From NCBI GenBank assembly GCA_036346405.1, contig CM070566.1, forward strand, positions 53,311,231-53,375,230: a stretch of DNA of 64,000 nucleotides, in the 5' to 3' direction. The notes beneath the pieces were generated by a model. It was not told the DNA's origin. It ran no database searches and worked only from the letters and a program-made list of their open reading frames with translations. This DNA comes from Phyllostachys edulis (Eukaryota; Streptophyta; Magnoliopsida; Poales; Poaceae). Positions 34,096 through 45,816 of the stretch are shown here, piece by piece; the first letter of the stretch is position 1; every line of letters starts with the position of its first letter. The position numbers were made by a program, and so were the translations under genes.

Positions 34096-35006
34096 GCGAC
34101 TGCGAGATAAGGCGTCAAGGAGCAGGACCGCTAGATTTCAATCGGAGGGGGCAAGAAAAAAGGGTCGTTTGGATCGAGCGAACGTTTCAACAGATCGGGG
34201 CCGTCCAATGCGGATCGGACAGCTCTAAAGGAGTGGGACGTTCGGACCACCCGAATGTGCCAAACAAGATCTAGCCGTCCGACACAGATTGGACGGTTCA
34301 CAAGCGATAGTGGAACGGTATAACCGTGATTAGAACAGTAGTACAACCGCGATAGCAGAGCGGAACCACCGCGATAGCACCTGAAGCAAGCGGGAGGTCT
34401 GAGCGAACACGAGGGCAAACCAGATAAACAAAGGGGGAGGTCCAAAGGAACTCTGGGAAGGTCCATTTGAACCCGAGAAGGTTCGAATGAACAAGGGGAC
34501 GTTCAAAAGGAGCTCGATATGGATACAAGGTGGTCCATATGGGCACGGGGAGGTCCAAAGGGACTCTGGGATGCTCAAATGAACTCAGGGAGTTCAAATG
34601 AACGCTGAGAGGTCCACGGGGAGGTCCAAACAGAGAAAGAGGTCTGGACCAAAGGAGGTCTAGACAAAGAAGAAAGTTTAGACCAAAGAGGAGGTCTAAA
34701 CACAAAGAGATTCAAACCAACAAAGAGGAGGTCTGGACTAGAGGAAGTCCAAACAAAAGATACAAGGAAAGGTCCAGAGATCAAAGAGGTCCTGGAAGGG
34801 AGAAACCAAGCTTAAAGGCTCACAGAGCAAAAAGAGAAAAGGAAAACTCCAACAAACTCCGTAAGAAACCGAATCGATGAAGTTGAAGTTTGGTTTAGTC
34901 AATTAAAGCTCTTTTAAAATCTCAAGTTGCTTTGAACTCTCAACAAAATCAAATGGTTCTTTTTATTTTGAAAACTTCAAGAACTCTGGACAAACGGGAC
35001 GTTACA

Positions 35007-36422
35007 ATGGTCCCGATACCCTCGAGCCTCCCCTCATGGCAAGATCGAGGCACACTTATTGGTTCGACCTGAGCCATATATTTGATGCAGAACTCAATAA
35101 CCTCTTCGGTTGCATAACCTTCGACGATGCTGCCCTCCGACTGAGATCGATTCTGTACATAGGATATGAGAATTCCCATGAACCTCTCAAATGGGTATAT
35201 GCTACGTAGGAACACAGGCCCGTACATCTTTATCTCCCTCACAATGTGAACAATGAGATGGACCATGATATCAAAAAATGACGGAGGGAAAACCTTCTGA
35301 GCAATTGTGTTAAAGAAATAACACAACCATATGATTGTCTCTCGGACCTTGATGGGCAAAGTACTTCAAATTGCAACAGGAAACATTTGTGTCATCAGCA
35401 CATGATAATCATGAGGCTTCATGCCAATTAACTTTAAATCTTCCATTCAAACAAGTTTCTTCATGTTGGCGGAGTAACCGGACGAAACTTTCACACCATG
35501 CAAGCACTGGTACAGTTCAGTTCTTTCAGCCTTAGACAAAGTGTAACAAGCAGGGGGAAGGTACGTTTGTCCTTTATTGGTCTTTGTTGGTGCTAACTCA
35601 GGTCTGATGTCCATATTAACCAAGTCAAGCCGTGCGTTGATACCATCCTTTGTTTTCCCACGAATGTTCAGTTAGAGACCAATCAAGTTGTCACATACAT
35701 TCTTCTCTACGTGCATGACGACGATGTAGTGACGAACTTCTAGGTGCTCCCAATGAGGTAAGTCTCAAAATATTGATCTCTTCTTCTAGATGTTCTTCTC
35801 ATGGGTCCTCGATTTACGTCCCTTTCTGAGCACAACATCTAAATCCTTAACCATGTCATAGACCTCTTTTCCGCTTAAATGCCTTGGAGCAGAACTATCG
35901 CCCTTCTCTCCGTCAAATTGTTTCTTCATTCTGCGGTATGAGTGAGCCCTCCGAAGGAACCTACGGTGACGCATGTACACAGTTTTGCGTGAGTGCTTCA
36001 ACCACACACTCTTGGTATCACCTAAGCAGTGAGTACAGGCTTTGGCCCCTTTTGTACTCTGGTCGGATAAGTTAGCAAGGGTAGGATAATCATTTATGGT
36101 GCAGAACAACAAGGAGCGAAAAGTGAAGTTCTCTCGTTTGTACGCATCCCATACCTGTACCCCTTCAATCCACAGTATTTTTAGATCTTCCATCAATGAT
36201 GCTAGGTACACATCAATATCATTCCCAGGTTGCTTTGGCCCTTGGATAAGTATCGATAGCAAAATATACTTTCGCTTTATACACAACCAAGGAGGAAGGT
36301 TGTAGATACAGAAAGTCATGGGCCAAGTGCTATGTCGGCTTCTCATGTTACCGAAAGGATTCATTCCATCAGTACTCAATCCAAACCTTATTTTCCTCGG
36401 TTCCGCACCGAAGTCTGCAAAC
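35007..36422 (-). pseudogene. TNP2 CACTA transposase, central part (Transposase_21 and DUF4218)
   Basis: The minus strand reads IRFGLSTDGMNPFGNMRSRH, IYNLPPWLCIKRKYILLSIL, QGPKQPGNDIDVYLASLMED, SLLFCTINDYPTLANLSDQS and CTHCLGDTKS, the Transposase_21 core. Then come HVEKNVCDNLIGL, YLPPACYTLSKAERTEL and, in 34995-35359, FPPSFFDIMVHLIVHIVREI and GPVFLRSIYPFERFMGIL, the DUF4218 domain. Stops and small frameshifts interrupt it (about 35360-35785). In the intact family this protein is the catalytic DDE-type transposase. The left edge is LTR copy 2, the right edge the solo LTR at 36423. Confidence 0.92.
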
Positions 36423-37277
36423 TGATGAGGACATCACTTCTACTGATAAGAACACTCCTCTTGCTGCTGCCATGAATGATGTGCAAGGTCCAATTACTCG
36501 GGAACATGCTCGTCAACTCAACTATCAGGTAAACTCATTCTTAGGAGTAAATAATATTTCCGCTGAGAATCCGATACTTCCTAAGACTTTTGATTTTCTT
36601 GTTCTTAGGAATCATGGAGAGGAGGAGCCAACTCACGGCAAGAGGACCACATTAAGGACTTCACCTAATTCGCCCATCTCCACCAATTCGGCTGCATTCA
36701 AGTCTACTTCATCGGGCCGACGAGTTTAGGCTTATTATCCATGGTGCTGCGACACATTTACATTGGCCCGAGGGCCTTGTATCACCACTTTAGGTTATTT
36801 GGGCCTTGGGCCACACTTTTTATGGGTATTGTTCATGTGAATAGTACCATGATCGTACTGGTCATGTGAATAGTACCATGAATAGTACCACCCCTAATTT
36901 CTTATCTACGTGCGGCTCCTCCTCCCTATTTAAGGAGGTCGCACCCCTTTAATTTTCCTTGGGTTTTTCTTTAGATTATTCTGCATAGCAGTTTCGCCGC
37001 ATGTTCAGTTGAGAAACCCCAACTTGTGAACTTAATTCTTATTCGCAATACAATTTCAGATTGCATCTTCTACTCTCTTGCTTGTATTCTCGATTCGCTT
37101 ATGAGATAGCCTTCTGTGAGGTCAACTGCGTTAAACGCACTTGATAACCATTGGAGCAGTGGTGTAGTGATAGCGAGGGTTCGATCTGTTTTGGTCGGAG
37201 CCTTTGGATCATCAACGTCATGTTCTCCACAATCGACCTTTCAGTACCTTTTGGAAGATCAGGCCACCGCCACATTA
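36423..37277 (+). mobile_element. Solo LTR (gypsy-like), 855 bp, with polyprotein tail
   Basis: It is inserted in TNP2 with a 5-bp TSD CAAAC (36418-36422 and 37278-37282); the TNP2 frame (NIDRRF / ADFGAEPRKIRFGLS) is continuous across it. It starts TGATGAGGACATCAC and ends CCACATTA. A plus-strand frame near the start reads MNDVQGPITREHARQLNYQV, the typical C-terminal tail of a grass gypsy polyprotein that runs into the 3' LTR (family knowledge). CTATTTAAGGAGG at about 36937 is a plausible TATA region. Confidence 0.85.
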
Positions 37278-37690
37278 CAAACCTCCTATCGATGTTTCTC
37301 CACTCGGTGGAATCAGCAGGGTGTCTTAGCTTTCTATCATTCTTACGCTCCCCCGAGTGCCAACGCAGCTGTTCTGCATCCTTTGGGTTCGTAAAAAACC
37401 GCTTTCCATCATTCTTATGCTCCTCCGAGTGCTAGTGTAGTAGTTTTGCATCTTTTGGGTTCGTAAAAAACCGTTCAAATAGGGAATTACAGGAAGATAC
37501 CACACCATCCTAGTAGGAGGTCCTTTCTTCACCTCGATTCCCTCGCCGTCATCTGATTGATTCTTATGCTTGTATCGGGATGCATTGCACACCGGGCATA
37601 CATGCATATTTGCATACTCGTTACTGTAGAGGATACAATCGTTTAGACATGCATGTATTCTTTCTACTTCTACTCCTAATGGTCAAAGAA
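37278..37690 (-). pseudogene. TNP2 CACTA transposase, N-terminal part
   Basis: The minus strand reads HACLNDCILYSNEYANMHVC, PVCNASRYKH, KKGPPTRMVWYLPVIPYL, TNPKDAEQLRWHSGERKNDR and LRHPADSTEWRNIDRRF, the beginning of Transposase_21 including its Cys-rich segment. A tandem duplication of 81 bp repeats the TNPKDA...KNDGK segment, and a frameshift and a stop are present. Upstream of about 37690 the sequence passes directly into subterminal repeats, so the first part of the protein was deleted. Confidence 0.88.
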
Positions 37691-37764
37691 CCTTCTTCAG
37701 TAGCAGTGAGAACAGAGCAGGAATTTAAGACTGATCAATCTGTGAGGGTCGAGTCTGTAGAAAA

Positions 37765-38070
37765 TGAGATTATCAAAGACAGTTTTTAATACAAACTGTC
37801 TGTGAAGAGGACAAGAAGTCACAGACGGTTCATGTTGAAAACCGTCTGTTAAGTATCACAGACGGTTCTAAGCAAGAACCGTCTGTGATACTTCACAGAC
37901 GGTTTTCAACATGAACCATCTGTGATATTACCTCTTCACAGATGATTTTTAGCATAGAAAATAACATAGAGGATCGCTAAACCAAAATCGTCTATGATTG
38001 CGTTTAATACAGACGGTTTTGGTCAACCGTCTGTGATCAGACGTTTAGTATTAGCCTTTTTGTAGTAGTG
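37765..38070. repeat. Right subterminal array and TIR of CACTA-2
   Basis: About ten TCACAGACGGTT-type motifs end in CCTTTTTGTAGTAGTG at 38070. Reversed, it aligns almost base for base with 50002-50270. Confidence 0.92.
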
Positions 38071-38073
38071 ACA

Positions 38074-38800
38074 CCTCATGAGGACACTTGGCATTACATT
38101 TGGAACTCCCCTCAATTCTCATCGGTCAGAGCGTATCGACACCTCATGGGTTCTTCCCAAAATCCCCCCTTACTTCATTGGCTCTAGGCAAGCTCCTGTC
38201 AGAGTCGCCACAAAATCTTCTTCTGGCTGTTAGTCAAAGATAGACTCAATACCAGGAATCTCCTTTGAAGGAAGTCCTGTCATCTAGAGGACTACACCTG
38301 CACCCTGTGCAACCAAGGAGTGGAGGAAACTCTTCAACATCTCTTCTGGACTTGCCCTTTTGTTCAAAACTGCTGGAATTTTGTATGTCCTTAGCGTTCG
38401 CCCCTAACCTCGACTCATCAAGCTATCTCACATCTAAAAAGCAAGATCCAACAGCCTTTTTTTCATGGAGATTGTAGTCATAGCATCATGGGCCATCTGG
38501 ATAATAAGGAATAACACAATCTTCAATCAGATTGACCCAAACTTTGTAGTTTGGCGTGGCGCCTTTACCCAAGTTTTTGCCCTGGTTATCTATAGGGCAA
38601 AGAAAAATTATGAACCTGCTATTTCTTCATGGCTTAACAACTTAGATTAAGTTTGCTCGTGATTTGTTTGGGCCCCTTCTGCTGTTTCGGGCCTTCTTTG
38701 TAATCCTTTTGTTTTTTTTTTCGCTTTTTTGCTTTTGTTTTATAAATATATATTTATACAGTAGGGGTCTTTCCTACTATTTTCTCTAAAAAAAGATTGT
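38074..38800 (+). pseudogene. L1-type LINE 3' end (zf-RVT region)
   Basis: Plus-strand frames contain YIWNSPQFSSVRAYRHLMG, RHKIFFWLLVKDRLNTRNLL and, after a shift, DYTCTLCNQGVEETLQHLFW-CPF, then MEIVVIASWAIWIIRNNTIF and RAKKNYEPAISSWLNNLD before a stop at 38648. This is the zinc-binding reverse-transcriptase C-terminal domain and tail of grass L1 LINEs, followed by the T-rich 3' region with TTTATAAATATATA. The 5' part lies across the CACTA-2 insertion. Confidence 0.85.
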
Positions 38801-39394
38801 ATGCTCTTATGACAGTCCAAAAATACAAGCATCTCCTCGAATTCAGAATCTATGGTATTTGGAAAGGGTCCGTCTATATAAGATTTGACTATTTTCTCAG
38901 CCCAAAACAATCAAATTTTAGTTCATTTACAACTTTATTATACATAAATTACAGTAAATTATTTATGTAATTTTTGTTTTTGGTCATTGTAATTATTCTC
39001 GGAAGTCTTAATAACTCATATTTCCGTCACATAATTCAAAATCTAACATATGCTTTGAGAGTAAGCAAAAACACAGCAACAAAAATGACATTCTATACCA
39101 ATAAAATACGGCAATCTGGTGAACCCGTTATGTTCTGAAGAATAAATCATAATAAATTCGGACCCAATTCATCAGATAAGAAGAAGTGTAAATCTCAAAG
39201 TATATCAGATGAATAAAAATTCAACTATTTTGACAAAAGAAAACAGTCGAAGAATGTTGTTTAGTAAAACCAATTTGGAAACGTTGGAAATAGAAAAGGG
39301 CCGAGTGGGTATTCTGGAAAATATTGTTTACTTGACTTGCTTGTTGCATCTGCTTATCGAATGGCCTACAAAGTTGCCTAATGTATAGGCCTTA
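38801..39394. other. No gene recognised (AT-rich)
   Basis: No open frame with a domain, no repeat structure seen. Confidence 0.4.
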
Positions 39395-39698
39395 GGGTAT
39401 CTCCAATAGTGTATTTATTATCGTCTCTTACCTATGCCATGTCAACAAAACCCTACATGGAAGAGGGAGGTGGAGGAGAGAGAGCATATGTTGTCTCTTC
39501 CTAAAAGACGGTCACAAGACGTGAAATAAGACATGATACATTTATCTACTCTAGTTGATATGTAGGCTTGTTTCAAAGAAAAATTATAAAATATAAATAT
39601 TAGAGAGTGTGCTAGATACTATCTATTAGAGATATTGTCTCTAAAAATAATGTAATATATATTAGAGACAAGATTATCTCTGGCTATTAAATATGCCC
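39395..39698. mobile_element. Tourist-like (PIF/Harbinger) MITE, 304 bp
   Basis: The ends are GGGTATCTCCAATAG and, reversed, GGGCATATTTAATAG, close to the Tourist terminus GGGCATCTCCAACAG. The flanking triplets are TTA and TCA, in keeping with a degraded 3-bp TSD. Confidence 0.65.
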
Positions 39699-39700
39699 TC

Positions 39701-40165
39701 ATGAAGTCCCTGCGTACCCTATGTGAATTCAGTCTGTCTGCGAATTCAGTAGAATGTATCAAGGGCCTCGGGGAGCTGACCAATCTGAGAGATGTTCCTC
39801 TTATTTTCGAGCTGGCGTTTTAGCCGAGGATGGCGAATTTCTCTACACTTGTCCAGATTGCAATACCCCCGAGATAGGTGAAGCTATGCATGTGCTCTTC
39901 CCTCCAAAAGCTTGCTGGTGGAAATCATCAGATACTCCATCTGACAGCTCGCTTCCCCACTGTTCCCAAGTGGATTCATCAACTTGGTGATCTATAGGAG
40001 ATAAAACTTACAATCGGGAAGGTGGATACGGAAGATAATGAAATCCTTGCAGAGTTGCCGGCCCTTCTCTACCTTGAGAATTGAGATACGTATCTTTCTT
40101 GTCCTTGGAGAAAGAATTGTCATCCGCGGTGGGACAGCATTCCCAGCCCAAGTATTTCGATCTCA
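39701..40165 (+). pseudogene. NBS-LRR resistance gene, LRR fragment
   Basis: Plus-strand frames contain KSLRTLCEFSLSANSVECIK, GLGELTNLRDVPLIFELAF, FPTVPKWIHQLGDL, ILAELPALLYLE and ERIVIRGGTAFPAQVF. This phrase order is characteristic of the LRR region of grass CC-NBS-LRR proteins of the Pik/RGA5 kind (family knowledge). At least three stops or frameshifts occur and no NB-ARC is present, so it is a relic. It starts directly beside the Tourist MITE. Confidence 0.7.
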
Positions 40166-40894
40166 AAAAGTAGAAAAAAAATGTATGTGTAGATGTGTGC
40201 TCTGTGTAAAAACAGAAAAAAAAACAAAAGAAATTAGGGAAAACAATATGTGTGCGTGTGTGCTGCCATTCAAGGCCCGGGGGTCAAAAAGGATATGGAA
40301 AACAAAAGAAATTAGCATTGTAAGCATGCCTGACTCATCAAACTAAATACCCGATTGTGTGGGCTATTGTTACTATAAGCTAGTTGTATTGGACAAAACA
40401 ATATAAGTTTGAACTACTAAATGAAACCTCCAATAAAATTTGCAATGCTTTATCAAATATGAAAAGAAAAACGCATTGACAACACTGACCACATCAAGCG
40501 GCATCCACGAGATGAAAGGTGAGATTCTGCATCGGCATATTAATCTCCACAACAAGGGTAAGAGTTCTGCTTCGTTCCATTCATAAAAGAAGAGAATACA
40601 ATACCAATCCAAAAAGGTAGATACCACGTCTTAATCACCGAAAACTTAGTACATATGAATATACGGAATTTACAGACAATAATTTCACAATTTGTGGTTG
40701 ATGCTGGGTGTGATTCCAAGGGTGACGAGTGTCGCGGTTTGTCACCAAGGACCACCGGTTGACAGTGAGCGGCACCTCGGATGATGACGACGACGACGAT
40801 CAGTGAACGTGGAGGTCAATCGTCAGACGGGCCAGGAGTATGTTGGTCGCGCTCTCGACAACAAGGAAGAGTGACACCTCGGACGACGACGACG
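40166..40894. other. No gene recognised
   Basis: AT-rich 3'-like sequence after the LRR relic, then at 40740-40890 GC-rich sequence with (GAC)n runs. No domain in any frame. Confidence 0.35.
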
Positions 40895-41464
40895 CAGGGT
40901 TTTGGATTTCGATTCGTTCAAAAATTCGGCTCCAACCGAAATTGCCGAAATTTCGAATTTTTCGGTTTCAATTCGTCCAAAATGCCGAAATCTGAATTTG
41001 AAATTTGGCCAAAATTTGGCCAAAATTTGACCAAATTTGACCGAATTTGCACTGGTGCTCCTCTCCTCTCCCATTGGCAAGTGCCACCTCACTGGTGCTC
41101 CTCTCCCTCTCTCTCTTGGCAGTACAGGTGCCGCACCGCCGCCGCCGCCTCTGGTGCTCCTCTAGGCCTCTCCCTCTCTCTGCTGGCACACACAACAGCC
41201 TGCAGACGCCGCCACTGGTGCTCCCTCTCCCTCTCTCTGCTGCACGCCTCCTGCAGCCACTGCCCGCCTCCCGCCGAGGATTTGGAGATAGGGCAAACCG
41301 ATGCACGGGAGGGGAGTAGTGGAGCACAAGGTGGGCTTTCGGGCCGGTGGGGAGAGCTGCAGCAGGCCGGGCAAAATTCAAATGGGTCGAATTAATTTGC
41401 TCGAAAGCCCAAAAATTCGGGTCTGAATGAAATGTGCGAAATTTCGACGAAATTTGGAACCCTG
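40895..41464. mobile_element. hAT-type element, 570 bp, inserted in a (GAC)n tract
   Basis: The termini are CAGGGTTTTGGATTTCG and, reversed, CAGGGTTCCAAATTTCG. The 8-bp flanks are CGACGACG on both sides (40887-40894 and 41465-41472), although the microsatellite makes the TSD less informative. The interior repeats ACTGGTGCTCCTCTCCCTCT about five times. The long open frames here (up to 204 codons) are by-products of this C/T-rich repeat. Confidence 0.75.
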
Positions 41465-41472
41465 CGACGACG

Positions 41473-42169
41473 ACGACGACGACCAGCGCTGAAAGATATA
41501 TAACGGCGGCAAGCAGGAGGGCAGGTCTAGCGCTGGGAGTTGGATTCACAAGCTTTCCTCTCCGGCAGATTTACTATACTTCCCTCTGTTCTAGTATATG
41601 CCCCCAGGAAAGATGGAGTAAACCAGTCTATGTACATCCTGGAATGGAATAGGCGGACATTCTCTTTCGTTTTTTGATTCTGACAACGAAATTGTGCACA
41701 TTGTTTGCGAAACATCCTGGAACGGACTGAGCTTACTCAAAACGACCAAAAGAAGCGGCTAGATGGGCCACATTGCATCTGGGAAACATTCAAAAATATT
41801 TTTTTGTGACACTTGTTGTGTCCACCTTACCGCACCCGATAATTGAGCTACACTTTTCCTTATACATGTCATTTTCTGTCATTCCGGTAAGCAGTTGAGT
41901 GTTTTCGTCGAGTCATACGTATAAACTATAGAATAACTATTTTTTTTATAATAGAAGGAATGCACACAGCCATTTTATCACTATCAGCTAAAAGCTTAAA
42001 ACAAAAAAGGTTAAAAACCAACAATGATAAATAAATTATCATGCAAAGGCTAGTATAAGAAAAGACCATTAAGCCCCGCCTCCGGGACCAACCAGGAGAT
42101 TGTCCACACATAAACAGTAGCTGCGCAGCAAAGATGTGATGATGGGTCAATCTCCGTAGCGACGCCTCT
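41473..42169. other. No gene recognised
   Basis: No supported coding sequence. A CTTCCCTCTGTTCTAGTATAT string at about 41579 resembles the end of a MITE, but no partner was found. Confidence 0.35.
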
Positions 42170-42900
42170 AAGAAAGGATACGACTCATGTCGTCATTGCC
42201 AGATCCAACCAGCGAAAGTCAGATCAAGAGTTTTCACTTCAGAGCTCAGGTACCGGTTCTCCAAAGCAACGTCTTCAGGAAGGTAACGCCACTCAGGTCG
42301 ACGTCGTTGCCGGATCCAACCAGCGAAGGCCAGATCAAGAATTTTCACCCCGGATCGAAGGTACCAGCGCTCCAAGACTACGCCACAGCACGACCTCGTC
42401 ACTAGATACAACCAATGAAGGCTAGATCGCCAAGACGATGTCTACAACATCCCCAACGGCCAACCGCCGCCTGCACCAAAGGAAGACGACGTCTACCGTA
42501 GCTCACGCATCGGCCGGTTAAAAGCTGTCCATCGGGGAGGAGTCGAGCGCCACACAAGCCACCGCCACCGAGCCATTGCGATCTCTATCAACTGCGCCAA
42601 ATCTGGATCTGCACCGCGCCACCTCCATTGTCATGCCATCGACGAAGCCGCGCCGTCGAAAGAAGCCGGCGGAGAAGGGGCCCGGATCGCCACGCCCGAA
42701 GACGAGCCGACGGAGAAGGGCCACAGATCCAACCCCGAGGAAAGTCCACACCGTTTGGAAATCGACGGACAGACGTCGAGCGTTGGGAGCGCGATGCAGA
42801 TGAGGTGCCACCACCGAGAAGAAGAAATCCCGCCGCAGCTGCAAGCCGGCCGGCGGCCACCGACGGCGGAAGCGAGGAGGAAGGGAGGAAAGGGGGGCTT
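42170..42900. other. GC-rich low-complexity region with a direct repeat
   Basis: CCAGATCCAACCAGCGAAAGTCAGATCAAG-like text occurs twice (about 42205 and 42312, spacing near 107 bp), followed by Arg/Pro-rich open frames on both strands without domains. Such sequence is common in 5' regions of grass LINEs and CACTA genes; I cannot assign it. Confidence 0.35.
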
Positions 42901-43419
42901 ATTTGGTGGTGGCTATGGTTTTTAGGGCATAGAATAGCTAATACCCGATTCTATTAAAATTATGCGAATTTTGGAGTTAAATATTGTGTTATAGCATTGT
43001 GCTTCTTCATGACAAGTGGCAGTAACATATTCTCGTTTAGCAAGTATTAAGATTTAATTAGCATGGCCCCGTCATTCAACTTATACTATGATCTGCATGT
43101 TTTATGGATGAAAAGCTTAATTCATGATCAATTAAGCCATTTTATCTATTACCCAAATTTTATTGTGGTTCATCATTCTAAGTTTTCAAAGTATAATTTG
43201 TAACTAGCCACATTTTACGGTATAAGTGCATAACATTTCATCTCCTTACACATGTTTTGAACTATTAATCATAGGTCTATCAATTTTTTTTTAAAAAAAA
43301 TCTACTCTTTTTTATAACAATCAATTCCTAACATATTATAGGATAGTAGCAAATTCATGTCCTCTCCTCTCCTCGGGCCCCCCCCCCTCATGGCCCAATC
43401 CTGCCTCCGCACCTGTTTG
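42901..43419. other. No gene recognised (AT-rich, one poly-C run)
   Basis: Only a 10-13-base C run near 43377-43389, flanked by GGGCC and GGCCC, stands out. Confidence 0.35.
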
Positions 43420-44412
43420 CTATATGAACTATTGATCTTGCTGCTAATGGGAGGTAGCCTGTCTGATTAAAGAACTTGCTGGTGAAGTTTCTACTTAATT
43501 TGGGGCTCATCAACGGTAAGGAGAAAGGATGATACAATGACTAATATTCGAGAATGACTCCTTTAAATGTTTCTTTTCGAAAATCTATTATTGGGCCTAA
43601 GTTACGTGTATGCAATGAGCTAATTTTGAGAATTACTGATCCATATTTGATCTCTAAAAAAGATGTTTTCAGGTGGAATTTAAACAAGTCCGGGCTTTTT
43701 TCAGTTCAGCCTTTCTATGAGGCTCTAATTGGCAGTCCTCAAGTTCCCAGTAGGAACTTTTTTTGGATTCTTAAAATTCCATTAAAAGTGAAAATATTCC
43801 TATAGTATCTCAAAAGAGGGATAGTATTAACTAAAAATAATCTGCTCAAAAGAAATTGGAGGGGAAGTAAAAAGTATTGTTCTTGTATTAACGATGAAAC
43901 AATTCAACATATTTTTATTGAATGCCTCTTTGCACATCTTGCATGGTGGGCTGTTCAATGTGCATTTAATTTACCTCCTCCTGTGAGTATAGCAAATATG
44001 TTTAGGAATTGGTTATCCGGTATTTCAAATATTTTAAAGTCACAACTCCTAGTGGGAGTTAGTGCCTTATGTTGGTCTATTAGACTATGTTGGCAGGTTA
44101 TCTTTTTGAGTGGGTATTGATTGAGGGCTTGGACAAATTTACAGAAATCGGTCCAAAAGGAGTCTATGTTAGCAGGAAGCGACATGCTAGAGGTAGTGGC
44201 GAAACAAATTTTAAGCATGCATGAGTGGCGGTTTAGTCACTGGATTTGTAATGATTGAGTTTAATTTTCAGTCATCGGTTGTTTGTAAGGCTTCAAGCCA
44301 CTTTTAACAGCTTTGGTTACATTGGTGCTTTAATCTCTTAAATAAATTGAGCTGTATGTATTCTTCATACAGAGACCAGAATAGTTTTCCTCTTCCATTA
44401 TTAAAAAAAATC
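43420..44412 (+). pseudogene. L1-type LINE 3' end with poly(A)
   Basis: The frame 43554-43805 reads DVFRWNLNKSGLFSVQPFYE and FFWILKIPLKVKIFL. Past one stop it continues LTKNNLLKRNWRGSKKYCSC, ETIQHIFIECLFAHLAWW, the zf-RVT Cys/His pattern. It ends with a short A tract at about 44401-44409. It is a different LINE lineage from the one at 38074. Confidence 0.85.
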
Positions 44413-45122
44413 AACCTCGAGCGTCCGAGCTAGCTTTCAGGCCCAGGCCTCCCCCAAGTCTGCAACATCCGCGAAACCCCCGTCCATCTCCTCCTCCTCC
44501 TCCCTCCTCCGGTCGTCCTCTCCCGTCTCAAATGGAAGGAAAATGTTGGTGCTACAAGTTATTACGATTAGAATTGAGGAGGAGGAGAAGGGTTAAGAAA
44601 AAGGAAATGTTGGCGTGGACATTTATATGTCTGTATACCTCTGCTCTGATCAAATTTCGCGGCTGTCCATGCTTTTTCAGCATTCAGGCTGCCTGCTTTG
44701 GTTAGTACTTAGCAAATCCAAGACATACCGGAGCAAAAATATGACTGGCAGCACCGATCGAAGTGACAAATGCACGCGTCCTTCCTTCCCCTCCGCCTCT
44801 GGTCTCTCTCTCACCTCATGTCGATCTCTGCTACCTCCCTCTCAAGCTCCGCCAATGTCGCTCTCTTGGCCTCTGCCATCCTCTATTGCAAGTTGAACAA
44901 AATCAGGTTAGGTGACATAGACTACAGTAGAAGAATATTTTCATTTGGGAGAAAATTTGTTCAAATTAGATTAGTTTTGGATTCATCTTAGAAGCAAGTC
45001 ATCTATGTTAAATGTGCATGGTTGAACTCTTCTATTGCAGTACTGACGCAGCCCTTGTAGATAGACAACCGACCTGATAAGTGCTCGATTGCGTTTTTTA
45101 TATGTTTGGACTAAAACTTGTA
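44413..45122 (+). other. Low-copy stretch with one exon-like ORF
   Basis: ATG at 44819 opens MSISATSLSSSANVALLASA...LNKI, ending at AATCAG/GTTAGG, a possible splice donor. No family is recognised. The rest is AT-rich. Possibly the 5' exon of a host gene whose remainder is gone. Confidence 0.25.
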
Positions 45123-45816
45123 TCTATACATTAAAACAGGAGGCTCATAGTGGGTATTGGGGCGAGGCCGTGGGTGAGCCCCTGCACCGCAGGCCCGTTG
45201 CCATTCCTAGGGGTGGGTTGCAACTTGGAATGCTGCACAAGCCTAGCATAGCAGTGGAGGCGTGATGTTGGCTGTGTCGTAGCTCGGTTGGGCGCGACGT
45301 AAGCCAAGCACGGCGACGGAGAGACAACACAGACTGAGCACAACAGTGGGGCCACGACGGTGAAGCCATGTGAAGCCGTGACATGCGTCGGCGTGGAGCT
45401 CGGTCAAGCACAGTGCAGCCCGACCATGGCTAGGCCTGGTAATGGGCCGTGCTATGTAGGGCTCAAAGGGCTGGCTCTTTGATGGGCTAGCATCGGGCTC
45501 ATTGAAATGGGCCACAGTTAAATATGGGTCGGATTGGGCTGGGTTTGCTGAGAAATGGATTGGATTCGGGTTAGTTAGGGTTGATGAAAGGGTCAGAAAA
45601 CGATTTCGGCCCGAGGGCTGAGCCACAAAAAACGACGAGGGCTCTGCCCTCTGCGCCAGCATCCCACTACCACGGTCCACCACCCCCAAACCCTCAAAAC
45701 GCTCCGCCGTCCCCACCCAAACACCACCACTGACGGCGAGCTTTGACCGGTCGTGTTTAGCGTTGAGCGCGACGGAGACGGCGATCCTGGGCAGCTGGGA
45801 TCGGCGACAAGTGTGC

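Larger units (their letters stand above)
30550..35006 (-). mobile_element. Gypsy solo LTR, family L copy 2, about 4.46 kb
   Basis: It splits TNP2 exactly: the target ATGGT is duplicated at 30545-30549 and 35007-35011, and the TNP2 frame resumes across the gap. The ends are TGTGAGGAAC and GGGACGTTACA. Landmarks shared with copy 1 are CGCGCTATTCGAATAG, TCTGCAGAGGTGTACA and CCCCTCTTGCGCCAGC. A minus-strand TATA-like CCTTTATATGGAGC lies at about 32702-32712. No gag or pol is inside, so it is a solo LTR. Its unusual length comes largely from the AGGTC minisatellites at 32990-34800. Confidence 0.88.
26463..38070 (-). mobile_element. CACTA-2, two-gene CACTA element with nested LTRs
   Basis: The right terminus at 38070 (reversed CACTACTACAAAAAGGCTAA) is almost identical in its first 250 bp to the left end of CACTA-3 (50002). 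Going leftward on the minus strand come TNP2 (37690-29774), a subterminal-type block (29560-29393), a 5' module (29392-29050) and the second ORF (28500-26463). The left part beyond 26463 is replaced by LTR copy 1. The element sits in a LINE (38074 onward). After removing the two solo LTRs, about 6.3 kb of CACTA sequence remains. Confidence 0.85.

Noticed and set aside
40781..41549. Two overlapping frames of about 200 codons on opposite strands
   Set aside because: They derive from the C/T-rich internal repeats of the 570-bp hAT element and have no recognisable domain.
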